A stretch of DNA of 5,713 nt from JBEKYH01 sp049511115 (GTDB taxonomy: Bacteria; Planctomycetota; Phycisphaerae; Tepidisphaerales; Tepidisphaeraceae). Made by a program: the position numbers and the translations under genes. The DNA lies in contig JBEKYH010000350.1 of NCBI GenBank assembly GCA_049511115.1, positions 1 to 5,713 of the forward strand, written 5' to 3'. Within the stretch, counting starts at the first letter, position 1. Every line of letters starts with the position of its first letter. The notes under the pieces were generated by a model. The model ran no database searches and had not been told where the DNA came from. It worked only from the letters and a program-made list of their open reading frames with translations. Below are positions 1 through 5,713 of the stretch, piece after piece.

Positions 1-2215
1 GCTCGGGGTGCATGGGATCAAGAATCTCCACGGACTTGGCCGGCGTTGAAAGGGTCACCCATCCGTCCACAGGATTGCCGCCGCGATTGGCGATGAAGTA
101 GTGATAGCCATGTTCATGGGTGCGGCGGATGAATTGCAACCCCAGATCGAGCATCGGCTCACGCTCCACGCCGGCCACAGCCAGCATGGAGTTTACATTC
201 CGCCCGACCCAGAAATATCCCTTGCCAACCGGCGTCCCCTGCGGCGCGGCGCTCACGTCGGAACCGGGAAGCTGAATCCCGCCAGTCTCCTGCCCCAGCT
301 CCGCGCGCCGCGCGTCCAGTTGGCTTAGCCCTGGCACATCCGTCGGCAAGCCATCCTGGAAAACCACCGTCGCCCCGGCCTTGGCCAGGTTGACCAGCGC
401 CTCCATCGTTTCCGGCGGCATCAGTTTGCATGGCGGAACTACAATCGCATGATAGATTGCCCCGCCGGTGGTCAGCGCGCCGTTTTCAAACTTCACATTG
501 GCAAGCTGCGCGTCGGAGATGTAGTCAACGCCGAAACCGCGCTTCTGCAGCGCCGTGGCCGTTTCATAAAACGGCGTGCCGCGCATCCACTGCCCGCCGA
601 TGACGAACCCAATCAGCGGCGTGCGCGTGATCGGCGTCTGCCAGATGTCGTTGACGGGGAAATAAAGCAGCACGTCATTGGACGGCTTGCCCGATTGCAA
701 AATGGATTGGCATCGCGCCACGTAGGCCGTGTAGGCGGACATGTCATGCCACAGGCCGCCATTGGGGTTGAAATCCACCGAAGCATAAAACAGCCAACCC
801 GGCCAGGGCGCATCCTCCGGCGAGTAGGCCATGCCGTGAAAGAGCATGTGATTGATGCCCGAGAGCAGCAGGTAATCCGCGACCGGCTTTACATCGGCGA
901 AGGAAACCTGGAAGTGCTGCCCGAGCCAGGTGAATGATTCGCTGGAGGCGATCTGCCGCCCGACGACGTGCGCGGCCGAGGAGGCGAACTTGTTCATGGG
1001 GAAATTCCCATCGGCCGCCGCCTCATCGGCTGAGCCGAATGTCTCGGTCTCGGGCATATCCGCCAGGCCGTACAGATCCAGCGTATTGGCGGGCGCGCCA
1101 TGAGCCTGCTCGCGGGCCAACATGCCGTGCGCATGGCACCAATCGATCCAGCGTTGCACATAGGCCATATGCAGATCGGCCATGGTCTGGCGGTAATCGT
1201 TAATCACGCGAACATTTTGTTCGGGTGTGGTGTCGCCGAAGAAAGCGGGAAGCTGATCACGCAGGTCATATCCGCGCAGGGCTTTGAACTTATCGAACAG
1301 ATCGTTGGTCCAATCGCCGACGTATTCGTAGGAGTCGTGGAATTGCGCCTGCGGCATCACGCCTTTGTAATTGGCAAACGCTTTGTCGAAGCCGGCCAGA
1401 TAATCATCCATCGACTTGACGGAAAACGGGTCCTGGACGTTGCCTTCGCCGCCGGGCGCGGGGCGCTTCACCTTCATGGCCGGCCCGCTCTGGACGATCG
1501 CATAGATCACCCATGTGCCTGCTGGGGCGTCCCAATTCAGCGTCGTTCCGTTGACTTGACGGGTGAGGTCGATCTTCTGCCCATCGGAGGAATAGGCCAT
1601 GACGGTCGCGATGCGCGGCGGCGCGCTATCGACGGGGATGCCGGAGGTCAATGCGTTGATATTCCGCTGCGCCTCGGAGGTCGTCGGGCCGACGGCGACT
1701 CCACCGCCGCGCTGTTCTCGCGGGGGATTGGTGAACGTATGCGAAAAGTTCGTTCCCCCGGCGACTTCAAATCGCTGGCCGGAATCCGTGGACGACGCAT
1801 CGTCGACCGACACATTCGGCCCCCCCATTGGCCAGCCGGTGCCGGTGGTCATGTCCATGCCCATTCCCAGGCGCTGGGTCTCGCTGCCGGTCCAGGCGAG
1901 CATGTCCATCCACTTGGGGGAGAGGAAATTGATGTAGCGGCTTTCGTATCCGTAGGCGCCGTAGATGGGGCAAATCTCCACGCCGCCGATGCCGGCGTCG
2001 TGATACTGCTGTAGAATCCGCGTGATGTTGGGTTGATCGACCGCGCTCCCCATCCACCACCAGCGCGTCCATTGCTGATTCAATTGCGTAATCGGCGGCC
2101 AAGCCAGGGCATCGTTATCCGCCGCCGCGGCCGGTCGCGCAGGCATCGCTCCCCACGCCAATGCACAAAGACAAACCAACCCAGATACGCCGCCAATGTT
2201 TCGCCGCCGCGCCAT
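1..2215 (-). CDS. Secreted glycoside hydrolase family 106 protein (alpha-L-rhamnosidase-like), 3' end outside window
   Basis: Reading the minus strand from the ATG at 2213-2215 gives an open frame of 738 codons with no stop before the left edge; I checked the frame at several points and saw no frameshift. Residues 1-32 look like a signal peptide (MARRR, a hydrophobic stretch, then PARPAAAA), so export is likely. The mature N-terminus has the W52-W53-W54-M-G-S-A motif followed by ITRILQQYHDAGIGGVEI, which I recognise as typical of GH106. Further family-like blocks are REQAHG, MPETETF (E389, E391), SSESFTWLG (E426), NHMLFHG (455-461) and DVLLYFP (from D514). Glutamates 389, 391 and 426 are candidate active-site acids, but I cannot assign acid and base by eye. 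Around residues 575-625 lies a Rossmann-like segment (AIVVPPCKLMPPETMEAL), followed by the start of a beta-rich region. GH106 proteins are usually about 900-1100 residues, so a few hundred C-terminal residues are missing here. The expected reaction is hydrolysis of alpha-L-rhamnosides in pectin- or ulvan-like glycans. The family call is firm; the exact substrate is unknown. Confidence 0.88.
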   Translation of the reverse strand, partial: MARRRNIGGVSGLVCLCALAWGAMPARPAAAADNDALAWPPITQLNQQWTRWWWMGSAVDQPNITRILQQYHDAGIGGVEICPIYGAYGYESRYINFLSPKWMDMLAWTGSETQRLGMGMDMTTGTGWPMGGPNVSVDDASSTDSGQRFEVAGGTNFSHTFTNPPREQRGGGVAVGPTTSEAQRNINALTSGIPVDSAPPRIATVMAYSSDGQKIDLTRQVNGTTLNWDAPAGTWVIYAIVQSGPAMKVKRPAPGGEGNVQDPFSVKSMDDYLAGFDKAFANYKGVMPQAQFHDSYEYVGDWTNDLFDKFKALRGYDLRDQLPAFFGDTTPEQNVRVINDYRQTMADLHMAYVQRWIDWCHAHGMLAREQAHGAPANTLDLYGLADMPETETFGSADEAAADGNFPMNKFASSAAHVVGRQIASSESFTWLGQHFQVSFADVKPVADYLLLSGINHMLFHGMAYSPEDAPWPGWLFYASVDFNPNGGLWHDMSAYTAYVARCQSILQSGKPSNDVLLYFPVNDIWQTPITRTPLIGFVIGGQWMRGTPFYETATALQKRGFGVDYISDAQLANVKFENGALTTGGAIYHAIVVPPCKLMPPETMEALVNLAKAGATVVFQDGLPTDVPGLSQLDARRAELGQETGGIQLPGSDVSAAPQGTPVGKGYFWVGRNVNSMLAVAGVEREPMLDLGLQFIRRTHEHGYHYFIANRGGNPVDGWVTLSTPAKSVEILDPMHPE

Positions 2216-2220
2216 GAATT

Positions 2221-2225
2221 CCTCC
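2221..2225 (-). promoter_or_regulatory. Shine-Dalgarno site of the GH106 gene
   Basis: On the minus strand GGAGG lies 5 nt before the ATG at 2215. This is a near-perfect anti-16S match and fixes the start. It also places the signal peptide directly at the N-terminus, as expected for a secreted hydrolase. Confidence 0.8.
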
Positions 2226-2286
2226 GCTTGGTCGTAAGGCCGAACCATAGCCCACGCGGCATAGCGCCGCAAGGCGAGCCACGCAC

Positions 2287-2393
2287 CAAAGGACTGAGGA
2301 CTGAGGACTGAGGACTGAGAGACAGAAAATGCGGAACAATTCTTGGTCTTCGACTTTTGGCTCAGTCCTCGGCCCTCAGTCCTCAGTCCTTTG
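2287..2393. repeat. Large imperfect hairpin made of a tandem 7-bp unit (GGACTGA)
   Basis: The left arm (2287-2319) contains four exact head-to-tail copies of GGACTGA at 2291-2318. The right arm (2361-2393) carries four copies of the complement, TCAGTCC, one of them altered (TCGGCCC at 2369-2375). The arms pair over 33 bp with 31 matches, around a 41-nt loop. The element fills the middle of the spacer between two divergent genes. Its transcript would fold strongly, but neither arm is followed by a T-run typical of an intrinsic terminator. From memory, similar short-unit repeats are scattered between genes in planctomycete-like genomes, so it is probably one copy of a dispersed family. Its function is unknown. 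Confidence 0.85.
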
Positions 2394-2426
2394 CCTCCCG
2401 GAGCGTTCGCCTCCCTCCCACCACAC

Positions 2427-2443
2427 TGCTACTATGCTGTCGA
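2427..2443 (+). promoter_or_regulatory. Possible extended -10 promoter giving a leaderless M50 mRNA
   Basis: TG at 2427-2428, one base, then TACTAT at 2430-2435 resembles the extended -10 pattern TGnTATAAT, with four of six hexamer bases matching. Transcription would begin about 7 nt later, at or next to the ATG at 2443, and no Shine-Dalgarno site precedes that ATG. I see no -35 element at the usual spacing, which extended -10 promoters can tolerate. The match is short and may be chance. Confidence 0.25.
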
Positions 2444-3429
2444 TGTCCGAATTGATTGACTCAGCGCTGGTCTGCTCACGATGCGGGCAACCCTTGTCTC
2501 CCGACGACCTGGCTTGTCCGGCTTGTGGACTGTTCGTTCACCTTGCGGAACTACACGAGCTCTCGCGGCAGGCCCAGGTGATGGAGGCCCACGATCCGCG
2601 GGCCGCGGCGCAGATTTGGCGCGAGTGTTTGGCGCTCATCCCGCAGGACAGCCCGCAGACGCAGATGCTCAGCGAGCGCATTGCCATGCTGGAGGGTGGG
2701 GTATTACCGATCGCGGCTGCGGGTTCTCCTCCGCGTGCCGAGCCGGCGCCCTGGACGTGGCAGGGCGCCCTTCTGCGCACCGGCGGATCGATGCTGGTCA
2801 GCATCCTGGTGTATGGCTACTTCATCAATTGGGAGTTTGCGGTCGGGTTTGTATTGCTGATCCTGGTTCACGAAATGGGTCACGTCCTGGCCATTCGCCA
2901 CTACGGCATCCTCGCCGCGCCGCCGCTGTTTCTGCCGTTCGTCGGGGCGGTCATCACCGTGCCGCGCCTGCGCAACGCGCAGGAGGAGGCCATCGTCGGC
3001 ATCGGCGGGCCGGTGCTGGGAACCGTCGGGTCACTGGCCTGTTTTGCCCTCTACGGCCTGACCCACCATGAAATTCTGTTGCAATTATCATTCTTCGGAT
3101 TCTTCCTCAATCTTTTCAACCTGCTGCCCGTGCCACCGCTGGACGGCGGGCGCGTGACGGCGGCCATCAGCCCGTGGATTTGGCCGGTCGGTTTGCTCGC
3201 CTTGATCGCTCTGGCGGTGGTCATCCGCACCAGCCCCATCATGATCCTGGTAATTCTGTTTTCCCTGCGGCGGCTATGGAATACATTTCGAAATCGAGAG
3301 CGTTTTTCCAGCTATTACCAGATTCCCCGCTCGGCATCCTGGGCGATTGGCTGCGCGTATCTTCTGCTGGTTGGGCTGCTGCTGGGAATGTTCCTCTACA
3401 CGCAATTCCTAGGCGCCGGATGGCAATAA
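2443..3429 (+). CDS. M50 (site-2 protease-like) membrane zinc metalloprotease with N-terminal zinc ribbon
   Basis: From the ATG at 2443 the product is 328 residues. C11-x2-C14 and C25-x2-C28 form a zinc ribbon. Residues about 40-83 are helical and resemble one TPR-like repeat (DPRAAAQIWRECLALIP). The rest is membrane protein with roughly six to eight hydrophobic segments. H143-E-M-G-H147 is the HExxH zinc site within a membrane helix, and NLLPVPPLDGGR with D234 supplies the third zinc ligand; together they define M50 intramembrane proteases. Such enzymes cut substrates within or next to the membrane, often in signalling. No PDZ domain is visible, unlike RseP. The frame stays open upstream to an ATG at 2329, but that start would translate half of the hairpin at 2287-2393. 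ATG 2434 is also possible. None of the three has a clear Shine-Dalgarno site. The last 191 bp overlap the convergent glycosyltransferase frame. Catalytic residues are intact; the substrate is unknown. Confidence 0.88.
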   Translation: MSELIDSALVCSRCGQPLSPDDLACPACGLFVHLAELHELSRQAQVMEAHDPRAAAQIWRECLALIPQDSPQTQMLSERIAMLEGGVLPIAAAGSPPRAEPAPWTWQGALLRTGGSMLVSILVYGYFINWEFAVGFVLLILVHEMGHVLAIRHYGILAAPPLFLPFVGAVITVPRLRNAQEEAIVGIGGPVLGTVGSLACFALYGLTHHEILLQLSFFGFFLNLFNLLPVPPLDGGRVTAAISPWIWPVGLLALIALAVVIRTSPIMILVILFSLRRLWNTFRNRERFSSYYQIPRSASWAIGCAYLLLVGLLLGMFLYTQFLGAGWQ

Positions 3430-4645
3430 AGAACGTCAATCCGGTTCCCAGCGACAGCAGCGCCCGCAATGGCAACACATACCGATCATGTACCTGCGTC
3501 GGCACATATGGCATCACCGCCGCCAATGAGGTTAATGCGATGGGTAATATCACCACGCGCATTCGCCAGGACGCCCAAAGCCCCGCCAAGCCGAGGACGG
3601 TCAGAATGATATTGAACGAAGTTCCCGCGCGGGACGGCTCGCCGAAGAACAAATACGCCGCCCGGCTAACGCTGCGGCGACAGATTCCGCCGGGATCGGC
3701 GCTGATTTCCTGCACAAACCGCGTCCGGCAAAGATCGGAATAGCGAGCCTCGCCGAAGGCCAGAAGCGTTTGTCGTTCGCCGGGGTTTTCCGAAGGATGA
3801 TCCTGTAACGCCGCCATCGTCATCCACCCCGTCGCGCCCGGCTCATTACCCAGCCACAACTCCGTGTACAGATTCCCGCGCACGAATATGAGCTGGTTGA
3901 AGCGGAGGTAATTGCGTGCGGTCCAGGGCAAAAGCGTCAGCAGTAAGGCGATCGTGCCGATTGTGACGCCATGAACTCGTTTGCGATTTGCCGCAATCAC
4001 AAGCATCACCGGCACCGCGAGTACATAAGCCGCGTTGGTCAGCAGCAACAGCCCGATTCCAACGCCGAGCCACGCGAATCGCCCGGCGCGGAATGGCTGC
4101 TCAGCGATCCATACGCACGCGATCAGCAACCAAAGAAAAATCGCCAGGGCCAGAGTGTTATCCCAGCAGAGCATGGCAGTCTGGAGAAAAACCGGGCTGA
4201 GCATGAAAATGACTGCGGCCAGCACGCCGGCCAAATCGCCCAGCATCCGTCGGCCGAGCCAAAAGATTGCCGTGCCCGCGAACGCGCGGCAGGCGAGATT
4301 GAAGAGCAGAATCGCCAGAATCGCGGCATGAGATCGAACGCCGAGAAAGTGATAAGTCGCGCCCACGATTGCCGGATAGACCGGCGGGCACCAACTGCTC
4401 GCCGGCGCGGCAGGTCCGCTGAGAAAGGGGGTCAGACCCCCTTCTCCGTTGGCGAGGTGAATGCCGACGCGCTCCTCTTCGGAGAACGCCCCGACCGGTG
4501 TGAACCAGCCGGAACTCAGATAGACTAATCCGGTGGCGAATCCAATCGCCAAAACAAGCGCCGGGAGAAATGAACGCTGGGGCGCAGAGGCGCTGAGGTA
4601 GGAAAGACGAGAAATACTAAAAGCAACTCGGGAATTTCTCCGCAT
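3239..4645 (-). CDS. GT-C fold, GT39-like integral membrane glycosyltransferase
   Basis: The frame encodes 468 residues with many hydrophobic helices (about 27-45, 105-130, 135-157, 163-181, 191-216, 226-241, 344-358, 363-381, 392-410). After the first helix, an extracytoplasmic loop has an acidic stretch (E56-E57-E58), then NGEGGLTPF and SSWCPPVYP, which fit the GxGFxSPF...PPxYP pattern of GT39/ArnT-like enzymes. Later family-like blocks are WTARNYLRFNQLIFVRGN, LYTELWLGN and HDRYVLPL (387-393). These proteins transfer a sugar from a polyprenyl phosphate to a lipid, glycan or protein on the outer face of the membrane. Acceptor and donor cannot be told from sequence. The family-like part ends near residue 414 (IRRLGI); the last 54 residues are non-hydrophobic, match nothing I know and are antisense to the M50 gene. 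The start is uncertain: residues 1-14 come from the loop and outer strand of a repeat hairpin, preceded only by a purine run (GAGAAAGAAG). It shows no operon partner. Confidence 0.82.
   Translation of the reverse strand: MRRNSRVAFSISRLSYLSASAPQRSFLPALVLAIGFATGLVYLSSGWFTPVGAFSEEERVGIHLANGEGGLTPFLSGPAAPASSWCPPVYPAIVGATYHFLGVRSHAAILAILLFNLACRAFAGTAIFWLGRRMLGDLAGVLAAVIFMLSPVFLQTAMLCWDNTLALAIFLWLLIACVWIAEQPFRAGRFAWLGVGIGLLLLTNAAYVLAVPVMLVIAANRKRVHGVTIGTIALLLTLLPWTARNYLRFNQLIFVRGNLYTELWLGNEPGATGWMTMAALQDHPSENPGERQTLLAFGEARYSDLCRTRFVQEISADPGGICRRSVSRAAYLFFGEPSRAGTSFNIILTVLGLAGLWASWRMRVVILPIALTSLAAVMPYVPTQVHDRYVLPLRALLSLGTGLTFFIAIRRLGIACRGTFPAAAQPAEDTRSQSPRMPSGESGNSWKNALDFEMYSIAAAGKTELPGS
4425..4443. 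repeat. GGGGGTC-A-GACCCCC palindrome inside the glycosyltransferase gene
   Basis: AAGGGGGTC at 4425-4433 and GACCCCCTT at 4435-4443 are perfect 9-bp inverted arms around one base. Pairing continues outward for a few bases if one A is bulged. It encodes residues E68-F74 (EGGLTPF) of the glycosyltransferase in frame. Palindromes of the GGGGTCAGACCCC type occur as dispersed elements in various bacterial genomes, some near REP-associated transposases; that link is recalled, not shown here. Confidence 0.7.
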
Positions 4646-4683
4646 CTTCTTTCTCAGCGCCTCTGCGCCTCAGCGTTCATTCC
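4567..4683. repeat. Long imperfect inverted repeat (AACGCTGAGGCGCAGAGGCG type) over the glycosyltransferase start
   Basis: The left arm (4567-4597) and right arm (4653-4683) pair over 31 bp with 29 matches; the shared core reads AACGCTG(A/G)GGCGCAGAGGCG then CTGAG. The 55-nt space between them adds further pairing, including AAAGA with TCTTT next to the main arms and GAGAAAT (4609-4615) with ATTTCTC (4634-4640). The left arm encodes glycosyltransferase residues about 17-26, and the start codon at 4643-4645 lies in the right half of the structure. CGCAGAGGCG-type repeats are familiar as dispersed intergenic elements in several phyla (recalled knowledge). The mRNA hairpin could hide the start codon. 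Confidence 0.85.
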
Positions 4684-4877
4684 GCTTTTAATTCTGTAAG
4701 GCCGCGCACCACGGCAGCCACCAATATCTATCGGACCCTCATGGAATCGAATTCAATCCCCTGCTAAGATTCGCACATGGTTCGCCGCTTCCCATTCCTA
4801 CTGGCCCACCGTTAGCTGCGCCGGCCTGCGCGCATGTATCCCGCTTGGTTTTGAATTTCAGCCTTGTTCTCTCAACC

Positions 4878-4881
4878 GGAG
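4878..4881 (+). promoter_or_regulatory. Shine-Dalgarno site of prfA
   Basis: GGAG ends 8 nt before the ATG at 4890, a normal spacing, and supports that start. The rest of the spacer back to 4684 shows no gene, no RNA structure I recognise and no convincing promoter hexamers. Confidence 0.6.
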
Positions 4882-4889
4882 TTTTTCCG

Positions 4890-5713
4890 ATGCCTGACGC
4901 CACCGATGCCGTTGCTTCGCCGCTGGTTCGCCGCCTGGAGGAGATGCGGCTGCGCCATCAGTCTTTGCAGGAATCGCTCAATGATCCTGATGTGCTCAAT
5001 AATCACCAGAAAGTGACGCAGGTAAGCAAGGAGGTCGGCAAGCTGTCGCCGGTGGTCACCAAATACGAGGAGTTCCGCAAGACGACCGCCGCGATCAAGG
5101 AGTTGGAGGAAATGGCGGCCAATCGCACTGACGCGGAGATGGCCGCCCTGGCTGCGGGTGAACTTGCCGAAACCCGCGCAGCGGCCGAGCAATTATGGAA
5201 GAATCTGAAACTCGATCTGGTCATGGCCGACGAAGAGGAGGTCGATTCCTTCTTCCTGGAAATTCGCGCCGGCACCGGGGGCGACGAGGCGGGCCTGTTC
5301 GCGGGCGACCTGTTTGAGATGTACAGGCGATATTGCGCGATGCACAATTGGCGCATGGAAGTCAGCGATTTTTCCCCCAGCGAGCGCGGCGGATTCAAGG
5401 AGATCATCGTCCACATCCAGGGCGACGGCGCGTATCGCCATCTCCGCTACGAAGCCGGCGGGCATCGCGTGCAGCGCGTCCCCGAAACCGAATCCCAGGG
5501 GCGCATCCACACCAGCGCCGCGACGGTGGCGGTGCTGCCGGAACTGCCGGACGTGAAGATCGACATCAATCCCAAGGACATCGAAGAGTCCGGCTGCCGC
5601 GGCGGCGGTCCCGGCGGGCAAAACGTGAACAAGGTCGAGACCGGCTGGCGAATCCTGCACAAGCCGTCGGGCCTGTGGTTTAAGATGACCGAACACAAGA
5701 GCCAGGCCCAGAA
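4890..5713 (+). CDS. prfA: Peptide chain release factor 1 (RF1), 3' end outside window
   Basis: The 274 visible codons align by eye with the length and domain order of RF1, which is usually about 360 residues, so roughly 85 are missing. RF1 enters the ribosomal A site at UAA or UAG and triggers hydrolysis of the peptidyl-tRNA. Residues about 10-105 form the charged, coiled-coil-like N-terminal domain. GTGGDEA at 128-134 is a class I release-factor signature, followed by LFAGDLFEMYRRY. The stop-codon reading motif PxT is P198-E-T200 in HRVQRVPETESQGRIHTSAA; RF2 would have SPF, so this is RF1. The catalytic G242-G243-Q244 is intact. Its surroundings are unusual: GGGPGGQNVNKVETGWRI replaces the more common SGAGGQHVNKT pattern. 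The start is supported by GGAG 8 nt upstream. In many bacteria prmC, which methylates the GGQ glutamine, follows prfA; that position is outside this window. Confidence 0.95.
   Translation, partial: MPDATDAVASPLVRRLEEMRLRHQSLQESLNDPDVLNNHQKVTQVSKEVGKLSPVVTKYEEFRKTTAAIKELEEMAANRTDAEMAALAAGELAETRAAAEQLWKNLKLDLVMADEEEVDSFFLEIRAGTGGDEAGLFAGDLFEMYRRYCAMHNWRMEVSDFSPSERGGFKEIIVHIQGDGAYRHLRYEAGGHRVQRVPETESQGRIHTSAATVAVLPELPDVKIDINPKDIEESGCRGGGPGGQNVNKVETGWRILHKPSGLWFKMTEHKSQAQ

Noticed and set aside
449..937. A 162-codon plus-strand open frame
   Set aside because: Also an antisense shadow of the GH106 gene, rich in Arg, Gly and His with no motif.
1100..2014. A 304-codon plus-strand open frame over the GH106 gene
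   Set aside because: It is antisense to a frame with clear GH106 motifs, signal peptide and Shine-Dalgarno site; its protein has no recognisable domain and the GC-rich sequence makes long shadow frames common.
2287..2393. CRISPR array
   Set aside because: The units are 7 bp, directly abutting, with no unique spacers, and the two sides are inverted copies.
2329..2442. N-terminal extension of the M50 protein from ATG 2329
   Set aside because: It would translate the loop and right arm of the heptamer hairpin, yields low-complexity non-conserved-looking residues, and has no Shine-Dalgarno site.
3416..3444. CCGGAT...ATCCGG inverted repeat around the M50 stop codon as a terminator
   Set aside because: Only a 6-bp stem with a 17-nt loop containing the stop codon, and no T-run on either side.
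3971..4528. A 185-codon plus-strand open frame within the glycosyltransferase gene
   Set aside because: The opposite strand encodes a consistent multi-helix GT39-like protein; this frame is polar, repetitive in composition and motif-free.
4741..4769. Promoter for prfA with TAAGAT as -10
   Set aside because: Four of six bases match, but no acceptable -35 lies at the right spacing; chance is likely.

Overview
The window reads as ordinary chromosome from a GC-rich, Gram-negative-type bacterium, most likely an uncultured planctomycete or a relative in the PVC group. This is inference. It rests on a secreted family-106 rhamnosidase, a GT39-like membrane glycosyltransferase, a site-2-type protease with a zinc-ribbon front end, and intergenic hairpins built from short tandem units. 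No marker gene in the window fixes the taxonomy.

Layout: four protein genes, in two divergent pairs that meet head to head. (1) 1-2215, minus: a secreted glycoside hydrolase family 106 enzyme, running off the left edge, with a strong Shine-Dalgarno site. (2) 2216-2442: a divergent intergenic region dominated by a 33-bp inverted repeat made of a 7-bp unit. (3) 2443-3429, plus: an M50 (site-2 protease-like) membrane metalloprotease with an N-terminal zinc ribbon. (4) 3239-4645, minus: a multi-membrane-pass GT-C/GT39-like glycosyltransferase. Its C-terminal tail overlaps the 3' end of the M50 gene by 191 bp, tail to tail. A GGGGGTC/GACCCCC palindrome sits inside its coding sequence, and its start codon lies in a second large hairpin at 4567-4683. 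(5) 4684-4889: a spacer of about 200 bp in which I see only a Shine-Dalgarno site. (6) 4890-5713, plus: prfA (peptide chain release factor 1), cut by the right edge just after its GGQ motif.

The genes do not form one operon or pathway. The rhamnosidase would act outside the cytoplasm on rhamnose-containing polysaccharide. The glycosyltransferase would build surface glycans or glycoproteins from polyprenyl-linked sugars. The M50 protease and RF1 are housekeeping or regulatory. I found no CRISPR array, transposase, tRNA, rRNA or phage gene, and no convincing undescribed multi-gene system. The most interesting signals are the three palindromic repeat elements, two of which sit at gene starts and one inside a gene, the long antisense overlap of two membrane-protein genes, and the departures from the usual RF1 sequence around the GGQ loop.
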